Below are positions 57,159-64,000 of a stretch of 64,000 bases of DNA, piece by piece. A program made the position numbers and the translations under genes. The stretch's first letter is position 1; each line of letters opens with the position of its first letter. This DNA is from Armillaria gallica (lineage: Eukaryota > Basidiomycota > Agaricomycetes > Agaricales > Physalacriaceae). The notes under the pieces were generated by a model. It ran no database searches, was not told where the DNA came from, and saw only the letters and a program-made list of their open reading frames with translations. Where the stretch lies: contig JBANDB010000005.1 in NCBI GenBank assembly GCA_037576215.1, positions 3,906,001 through 3,970,000 of the forward strand. The letters run 5' to 3'.

Positions 57159-58228
57159 TCACACTCCGCTCCGCTCTCATCCTTCATCTTTCGAAGTGAG
57201 TTTTCTACTGATCCTGACGACGCCTTACTGACTCTTGCGCCTACAGAATTACTATTCGACTTCTTAATGCGTGAATAACTCACGTCTATATTCATACAAC
57301 ACTTTGTGATTGGAATGTCGACTTTGTCGACGGGGGTGGAGGGAAGGGGAGATTTTGACGCGCGGTTTTTTTGACTCCTTGGCGATACCTGCAAACCATT
57401 CGACTTTCGTGACGATTAACGTCCTCTTTTTATCATTATTGCGTTCAAGCAGGGGATGGGGAATTGTAAATATTACACTTACGCCTGCACTGTATACTTA
57501 TCATTTTCGGGGATTTCTGCTTAATGGCATGGGATTAATTACTGAAACGGTTCGAATTGAAAGTGGAGGATCTCCATGGTATTGTCTTTCTGCTGAAAGA
57601 CCCGACTACCGTATATCGCCCCTCCTTGTCGTCGTGAAGGATCACGGTGGAGAACGAGGATTCTTGAGCGTGCATTGTACATGTCCCGGCACCTTTCCTC
57701 GCTGTTAGGCCTCCCCCGTGACAGTATCTGACCTTGCCAGACTTCACAATAAGAACTAAATGTATAACTTATGCACAGGACACCGATACATTCAAATCGA
57801 CGCGAGGGAGAATTAAAATATGTCTTTAAAATAATTTCAATAGTTGAATCTCAGGTAGCAAGCCGGACTCCGGCACTGGGCCTGAATTTGACATTCCGAT
57901 AGCTTTCTGAAACTCAGACAGGTCTGACCGGGCCCATGCAACTGCCGGTTTTCGGCTCAAGGAGTTGGCCGCGAATTTTTTCAGCACAGCATACGTCATC
58001 ACGGATGTACATTTTTGCCAACCTCACTCTTCGCGGAGAATTCTTTCGTGACCGAACCTACCAACAACCTCAGCTGCGCTGCAACTGACACCCCTATATA
58101 ACCAGCAGCCCATTCCACTGGACTCTTAGTGAGTGTTCCCTTCGTCTGGATGCAATTGGCTCTAGGTTGAGAACGATCACATAATTTGGTCTCGCAGATA
58201 TACTATCTTGGTTCATGCTCAGCAAGCA
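57159..58228. other. Intergenic after the pheromone-like gene
   Basis: About 1.1 kb. The first 100 bp look like 3' UTR with a spliceable intron. I looked for further CaaX-ended small frames here and found none. Open stretch 57,310-57,708 has no domain. A CT-rich tract precedes the next gene from ~58,080. Confidence 0.4.
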
Positions 58229-59166
58229 ATGACCTGTCGCTTTCTCCACCGATCCCTGCTTCACCGTTGCACGCCGAGACCTCCACTTTTTATCCAGTAT
58301 CGCAGCTTTTCAGGGCGACTTCCACGTGTTCAGACGCTGAATCCCAAAAACCTAACCGAGTATGACTTCCGCGACATCTCCGGAAGGGAGACAGCTAGTC
58401 CCCTGATTGGACGGTTTAAGTATCTCAAATATGGCGTCTATCCCAAGCAAACTAACGGATTTTATTATTATTGGACCCATCCAGATCTACCCAGGTCAGC
58501 TTCGGTTCCGTCTCACTCCTTCGAGTGACCCATCATTATTCAAATCGGGATCGGACCTCCTTAGGCCTAACGGTTTGCCTTGGTCAGTATCAATGGCTCG
58601 TCTGTTCGGTGTACAGAAATTTTACTACACCGATATACTATTGGAAGATGGACTGGTCACCAAGGACGTGATTTATTCTGATTATTTCCGCCTATATCAG
58701 AGACACCGCTTGAATCTGCATTCTGTGCTACTCCAATCCTTTGAAGAGGTGTTCCCACTGGATCTCCCTCAACCGTCACAAATATTGCATGTGGTGACAC
58801 CTCGCGGAGTCGAGAGAATACGACTTCGCCTGGGAGATCACTCGTGGGTAGAAGATTTAAAATTGGTTGAGCCTGGGAAGCAAGGTCAGTCCTTTAGGTC
58901 AGTATAGCCACTTCTAATGCTAACTGCCCTCCCTTCTAGTTTATGCCCATGCCCGTCTCCAGGTTTATGACCTCGAAGGACAATTCGCACCCGCACTACG
59001 AGTCGTACGGATGTTCTCTCCCAGCGGAGAGGAGCTTGTTTCGGACTTCCCGTTGATCAAGTTAGGCCAATTCAAGACATTTCAGTCCTGGTATCTACAA
59101 GTCGCAAAAGAAATCGTAGAGGGAGGATATCATCCGCACACTTGTGCAGTCACCAATAAGAGTTAG
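58229..59166 (+). CDS. Uncharacterised Agaricomycete protein with possible mitochondrial presequence
   Basis: ATG 58229, one intron at 58885-58939 (55 bp), stop 59164-59166. The sequence reads YYYWTHPDLPGQLRFRLTPS, DLLRPNGLPWSVSMARLFG, LLEDGLVTKDVI, RLQVYDLEGQF and so on. It resembles a family I know only as uncharacterised, frequent in mushroom genomes (PPDLP..GEIRFRLT, DLL..NGLPW). Joining PDLP to GQLRF needs one base less in the C3 run 58490-58492 of the literal sequence, another small frame problem. Residues 1-32 are basic and hydroxylated, with an RSFS motif, like a mitochondrial import signal, but this is weak. No function can be given. Confidence 0.6.
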
Positions 59167-59639
59167 ATTTCTTTTGGGTAACGCCTGCGCGGTCGGCTGT
59201 GTTCCTGTATGTCGCACTAAGCTCTGTTACTGGTGACTAGTCTTATCCGTCTGTGGCAGATCTTATCCCTCTTATACATCAAAACATGCTTACCATCATG
59301 AGGCTTGGTCGGGTGGTCCTTCGTTCAGTTGCTCTTCAATATTGTACATAACATTAGCCCCGAAGACAGCTCGGAAATCAGGTTTCCTGAAATGACAATC
59401 CAATGCAACCCGAGCCATATATCCATCTCCTCATGTTCTGCTTCGGATGTCAAAGTACCGAGTAACTTGTTTCAGCAGAAGTGAACCATGAAAGGCTCAA
59501 GTCAATACGAAGGGAAGGATAAAATAGCAATAGTGATATGCCATTTGACCTCGCACCCGCGCAGAAATGAGATGTTCACACTTCTATTTTCAAGTCATTT
59601 TATTGATGACAACACTCGTGTATGCAGATTTGGTACGGA
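59167..59639. other. Intergenic
   Basis: About 470 bp between the uncharacterised gene and the F-box relic. No feature recognised. Confidence 0.4.
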
Positions 59640-60640
59640 CCATTCCTTTTCACAGAAACATTGAAGCCTTCTTCTTTGAACTGCCGGAGGTACTTGAATT
59701 TATCCTCGACCTCAAACTCTGACTAGTTATCCTTGTCTGTGACCATGGACAGCGACCATAAGCCGACGGAAGTGCCTGTACCCCATCATGTATCAGACTA
59801 TTCAATATCTTTGGGGTCTCCTTTTGGCCGTCCCCAATAGCGATACGGAACGTCTCCAGACCTGGTAATAGAGTATGATTATGTTCGGGCCCTTCAGACG
59901 TCGACTTGTTTAGGAACCACGGAGAAGTCGATAGAGATCAGTGAAGTCCGTCTTCCCCTGGCCGTCTGTAGTGTAGAACCTGATTTGAATGGAATGACTA
60001 GCCAGGCAGTCCTCCACCGTGTAGACCAAGATTTCAAACAGAAGCTGCAAAATGTCCCAGGAATTTGACCCTCGGTTACTCCATATCGTCTTCGGGAGAT
60101 AGGAATCGGGAAGGGAGCGGTCGCATATGATAACCGACTTCAATGAATATCTGATGTTTAACTTCCGGTTGGTGTTCAAGGCCAATACATCCTCGAGGAT
60201 GGCAGGAAGGTCGGCATGGCGGAGCTGGGGCTGTAGATGGACAACGAAGCCCAAAGAGCAGGAGATGATCGTGAAACACCTCTCCAACTGCGTCAGACAT
60301 GACAGAGACCCCAAAGGTCTCGCTTCGTGTCAAATACATCGTAGGAGATTGAATGAATATCACTGCAAGGATCTCGGTAGGAAATCTTCGGATAGGGGAC
60401 ACGACGGCTTGGTGAGCAGTGATGTATTGCTGCAGGTGGAGCCGCTCATTCGCGAGTCGATGTAAGAGCGTAGAGACACGGGCGATTTCTTCGTCCTGTT
60501 TGCAAAGCTCCCTGAGATGGTCGTCGAGGGACTCTTCTACTGTCTTTGCCTCTGGTTCGGAAGGAGGATCATCGGTAGAAACAACAACCTTGTAGAAGTA
60601 TAGAGGTTATGGTTAAGGAAACCCATGAAGGAAGATTTGC
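59640..60640 (-). pseudogene. F-box gene relic, paralog p3
   Basis: Minus-strand copy related to p1 and p2, with the order preserved but the frame shifting several times: a start-like segment near 60,640 (NLYTSTRLLFLPM), then FPTEILAVIFIQ near 60,370, QPQLRHADLPAILEDVL near 60,220, WDILQLLFEIL near 60,060, and the QGKTDFTDL region near 59,940 where p1 and p2 also change frame. The C-terminal part dissolves around 59,640-59,800. No continuous product is possible. Its DNA is closer to p1 than to p2 around the shared break point (CTACAGAMGGCCAGGGG). Confidence 0.65.
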
Positions 60641-60983
60641 AGCGGTATCGATAGTGTTGGTGGACAAGAGAAAGGTAACGTTCAACACAATATGTGATGT
60701 CATAAACGGAGGTCCGGTCCGATAGCCTCTTATATAAGAACGCCCCGATCCCCTGAATCCTCTTGAGCAATCGCAGAGTCACCAGGGATTGTGGGCTGTA
60801 ACTCCGGAGATGGTTTAAACAAGTAAAGCATTCCTATCCATTGCATTGTGAGATCCATTGAAAGAAGAAGAAAAAAGTTATGTATGCTACGAGACGGCCG
60901 TGATAATGATGAGATGATAACTATGCACAAAAACGAATAATAAAATGCCCAAATAAAAGTTCGCGGAAAAGATGGAATGTAAC
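60641..60983. other. Intergenic, 3' flank of the double-Myb gene
   Basis: About 340 bp holding the upstream side of the F-box relic and the 3' flank of the next minus-strand gene. Nothing else seen. Confidence 0.4.
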
Positions 60984-63886
60984 CTACGAATGTGCCCCAT
61001 CCCAACTCGAGCGCTTGCGCTTATTAGTTTCGCTCTTCAAAACCAAGTCCTGCGGACACACGACCGCGCTTTGTCCGCGATGGTGTGCGAAGCCCTTGTT
61101 CTTTCGGAGTCCTTCAACAACCGGTGGAACACCCACATCATTACTCAGCACCTTCTTCACCGTCAACGGGGGAGTGGTGTGCTGGATCTGATTCTGGTTC
61201 TTTGCCGTCGACGAAGCCACGGACTGCGCCAAATCCAACGCTTGGTTCTGGTTCTGCGACTCCATGTTGTCAGATGCGTCTAATCCTTGGGTGCTGTAAT
61301 GGTAATGCAAGTCAAGGAACGGAAGGTCGTAGATGTCGTTCGCCGTTCGCGAGATGTCTTGCGTCACAGAGGACGAGCTGGAGGAAAGGAACAGGGACGA
61401 AAACGACTGGGGCGCAGGAGGCGCGGGTGGCGCAGGGGCGGTGAATGGATGGTCCGTGGCGAAGAGAGAGAACGGACGTAGTTCGGGCTGCGAGTTGGTG
61501 TGCACTTGGGTGGGACGCGCCGGGACGTGATTATGGATCGTCATGCGCTCAGACGGTGGTACGGATATCGATCGTCCATGGGCCCCAAACGGGTTGACGG
61601 TCGATCGCTGTCGTGAGCGAGTCTGAGGCGTTCCAGGCGGCGTCGTGTGCAGCTCACGAGAGAGATCGACGAGATCATCCAGGCTGAACCGCTGTTCCAG
61701 GAGGAACGAAGAACCGTCTTCGTCCTTTGGTTCAGGAGACATAGCGATGTCAGAGGGGAGGAGTGAGTCTTCCATAGGAAGACTGTCGGGTTGGTCAGTA
61801 AGTGATATACCGGTGAGCTCGATCTCATCAATCCCTGGTAGCGCTGGCGTATGGAGTTGCATTGGGTGTATACCAGTCGACTGGGTTATACCCGAAAGCC
61901 CGAGCCCGAGCCCGAAAGTGAATGAAGACGAATCATACGAGGATTGCGACTGCGTTCGAGTACTGAAAATGAGATCTCCAGCATAGTCAGAATGATACTC
62001 TCTTCGAGGCGGGTACATCTCATCAGAAAATGATGAGGATCCGACCTCGGAATTGAAATCTTGGGAAAATGAGGTGGGTACAAGATCATATCGATCTACC
62101 ACCCCATAGTTGAGATGATTGAAAGAGAATGGTGATGAGGGCGAGAAGCTATTCTCAAGATAGGATGAGGATGATGTTCCACTCGCGCTCGAGTCCATAC
62201 GTGGGTTCGCTGAGAACCAATCTTGTGTTCCCCATGCGCTTTTGCCAATCATGCCTATGCCACCCACTACCGCTTCGTTCCTCCGGTGTTGGAAGGGGGA
62301 AGAATGAGAGGAACTCAGCAAATAATCAGACATCTGAGACGATGTCGGAGACCCTGTCCAGGCATGATGTGAAGAGTGAACGGGAGTATCAAGTCCTGAA
62401 GACCAGGCCTGGGATTGAGAGTCAATCTCCGACTGCGACGAGTTCGCAAGAGCGGTAAGTGAATCAGGAAGAGGGTCAAAGGGAATCAAATCCATGTCAT
62501 CATCATCGGGAAGGACGGTTGTTGAAGGAACAGTCGGAGGAGTAACCTTCTTGACAGAGCTTCCGATGAGCTTGAACGGTTTTACAACGGGGTCGTCTTC
62601 TTCCCCGCCCGAACTAGCCTCATCCTCAGACGGAGCCGTGCTTTGTGGAACGCTCTTTGTCCCGCCCCGTAGTAACCCTTGACTAGTGTTCCTCCTCTTT
62701 CGCCGGTGCGTACTAGGTCCCGATGTCGACATGGAAAGCTGGTCATCCGTCGCAGCTCTAATAAGGACTTTTGAACCATCGGCGCCCTTCTTCTTTGCCG
62801 CATTGCGCGGTTTGTATCCAGCTGCCATGTACAGCTCCGGGAACGCATTACGAAAGCGGTCCCTAAGGTCTGTTGACCGCCGACCTTGTTCCTGGAAGAT
62901 AGGATCCTTCACAATGGTCGCCCAGACCGTGCCGTGCTTCTGGTAGCCAGCTTTGAGAGCACGGTCCTCCTCCTCCGTGAAAGGCCGCCGCTTTTTACTG
63001 CGCGTTTTCTCAAAGAGGGAGGAGCCATCGGGAAGAGTAGAGCGAACTTTGCTGGAGAGATGTGTGCGCGCGTTGGGATAATGTTGTTTGTAAGCATCAG
63101 GGAAGTAGGTACGAAATCTAGACGCGACATGAGCTATACAACTATGAAGGATGTTTCTCGGGGGAAAAGGTGACGTTCATGGACGAACGACGGGACCTTT
63201 CTTTCCAGCAGTAAACACGGCTGTGAAAACGCAAAGACAACGCGTCCAAAGGTAACGTCGCTCATGTTGCTTTCGAAACACCCGAGTATCGCGGCAGGAA
63301 CGAGAGGCCGGACCGTCTGTCGTCCACAAAAGACACCCAAGCCCCGGAAGTCATAGTAACAGATACTCACCGGTCCTTAAGGTCAACTGGGGAGCGGTTA
63401 TCAAATTTGAGGTCGGGATCACTCAAAATTGCCTTCCAGTTCCCAACACCGTGCTAGAAGCTGCATGAGCGCTCGCCATCAATGAGTCACAGCCGGAACA
63501 CTCACCTTGTTGCACCCGTCAACAAGCATCTGCGTTTCTTCGGCTGACCATTTCTTCCTCAGTTTCTTCTCCGTCGCCTGTGGCCAGTCGTCATTCTCAG
63601 CATCCGCTGATATCCTCCTGAGCTTGCCACGTTTCTCTGGAACGAGACAGGTCTCAGCGACATGAGATTCGAGGCCCGTATCATCGCGGAAGCTAAATGC
63701 TGGCACGAGTTTCGGAGATGAAGGAAGCGCCAATGAGGTCCTGCGATGCTTCAGCGGTGAAGCGTGAAAGGTTGAAGTAGATGAAGCCGGGAATGGGGCC
63801 TTGAAGGAAAATTCTGCTGTCGAGGGTAGTGAAGAAGTGGTGGCAGCATTCGTTGCTGTCGCCGTCGTTGTGGCCGTATCCATCAT
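60984..63886 (-). CDS. Telobox-like double Myb/SANT DNA-binding protein (Tay1/Teb1-like)
   Basis: Exons 63506-63886, 63371-63453, 60984-63117 (2,598 nt, 865 residues). Two Myb/SANT repeats lie at residues ~110-170 (KKWSAEETQMLVDGCNK, then HGVGNWKAILSD and VDLKDRFRTYF, spliced across two introns) and ~205-255 (RRPFTEEEDRALKAGYQKHG, WATIVKD, STDLRDRFRNAFPE). The VDLKD-R/K-F/W-R form recalls the telobox of TRF-type telomere-binding proteins. Two such repeats near the N-terminus recall Tay1 of Yarrowia and Ustilago and Teb1 of fission yeast. A long Ser/Pro-rich tail follows, ending KRKRSSWDGAHS with a possible nuclear signal. It probably binds duplex TTAGGG-like repeats or promoters carrying them. 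The intron 63118-63370 (253 bp) is unusually long. Confidence 0.8.
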
Positions 63887-64000
63887 CAACGCAGTGACTA
63901 CGACAGTCGCTGTGAGCTAGGCAGAGTGATCACGTCGCCCTCCGGGCCTCGACAAAGGATGAAACGAAAAAAACTGATGCAGACTGTCGTCCTTCAATGT
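63887..64000. other. Upstream region of the double-Myb gene
   Basis: Only 114 bp to the window edge; part of the 5' UTR or promoter. No site called. Confidence 0.4.

Noticed and set aside
56783..57394. Minus-strand open frame of 203 codons covering the pheromone-like gene
   Set aside because: Compositionally unremarkable, no domain, no splice context. The plus-strand small gene has a TATA box, a typical start and a CaaX end. It remains the main alternative for this stretch.
61541..61986. Open frames on both strands inside the double-Myb gene
   Set aside because: Alternative frames of a Ser/Pro-rich coding region; the main frame is uninterrupted for 711 codons.
1..64000. CRISPR arrays, bacterial operons or prophage-like features
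   Set aside because: The sequence is eukaryotic with spliceosomal introns throughout; no spaced repeat arrays were seen.

Overview
This window is nuclear DNA of a mushroom-forming basidiomycete (Agaricomycetes). The genes are intron-dense (about 46-60 bp introns, GT..AG with a CTRAY-like branch site). The families are typical of such fungi: a STE3-type pheromone receptor with a CaaX pheromone-precursor-like gene, HET and STAND/NLR-type genes, expanded F-box-LRR genes, nitronate monooxygenases and MRD1. Exon models were read by hand from splice consensus and frame; in most genes the spliced lengths are exact multiples of three.

Layout. 0-1.2 kb: 5' part of an NLR-type NTPase whose frame is broken twice (minus). 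1.9-9.6 kb: a tandem segmental duplication, each copy carrying a membrane-anchored, proline-rich DUF1771-Smr protein (minus) that shares an 11-nt microexon. 10.1-12.5 kb: a phospholipase C-like domain fused to a fucose-lectin-like domain (minus). 12.5-16.3 kb: repeat-rich spacer. 16.3-17.3 kb: SIRT5-class sirtuin. 19.5-22.4 kb: an NLR N-terminal relic and a damaged HET gene. 23.8-31.6 kb: two tandem 11-exon genes for large proline/glutamine/serine-rich membrane proteins. 34.9-36.6 kb: STE3 pheromone receptor, followed by a nucleotidyltransferase gene with a nonsense codon. 37.9-43.4 kb: three F-box genes. 43.5-48.0 kb: glycogen phosphorylase. 48.5-51.2 kb: two nitronate monooxygenases. 51.7-56.6 kb: rhodanese protein, Fmp46-like protein and MRD1. 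57.0 kb: a 43-residue CaaX ORF read as a mating pheromone precursor. 58.2-59.2 kb: uncharacterised gene. 59.6-60.6 kb: F-box relic. 61.0-63.9 kb: Tay1/Teb1-like double-Myb protein.

How parts relate. The receptor and the pheromone-like gene suggest that 34.9-57.1 kb lies in or beside a B (pheromone/receptor) mating-type region, with housekeeping genes between them. NLR, HET and F-box genes are the accessory, rapidly duplicating and decaying layer.

Quality warning. Four otherwise intact conserved frames (STE3, MRD1 twice, one nitronate monooxygenase) each lack exactly one base at a short homopolymer. This may be systematic consensus error and should be excluded before calling pseudogenes. Substitution-type nonsense codons (HET gene, nucleotidyltransferase, one F-box gene) cannot be explained this way.
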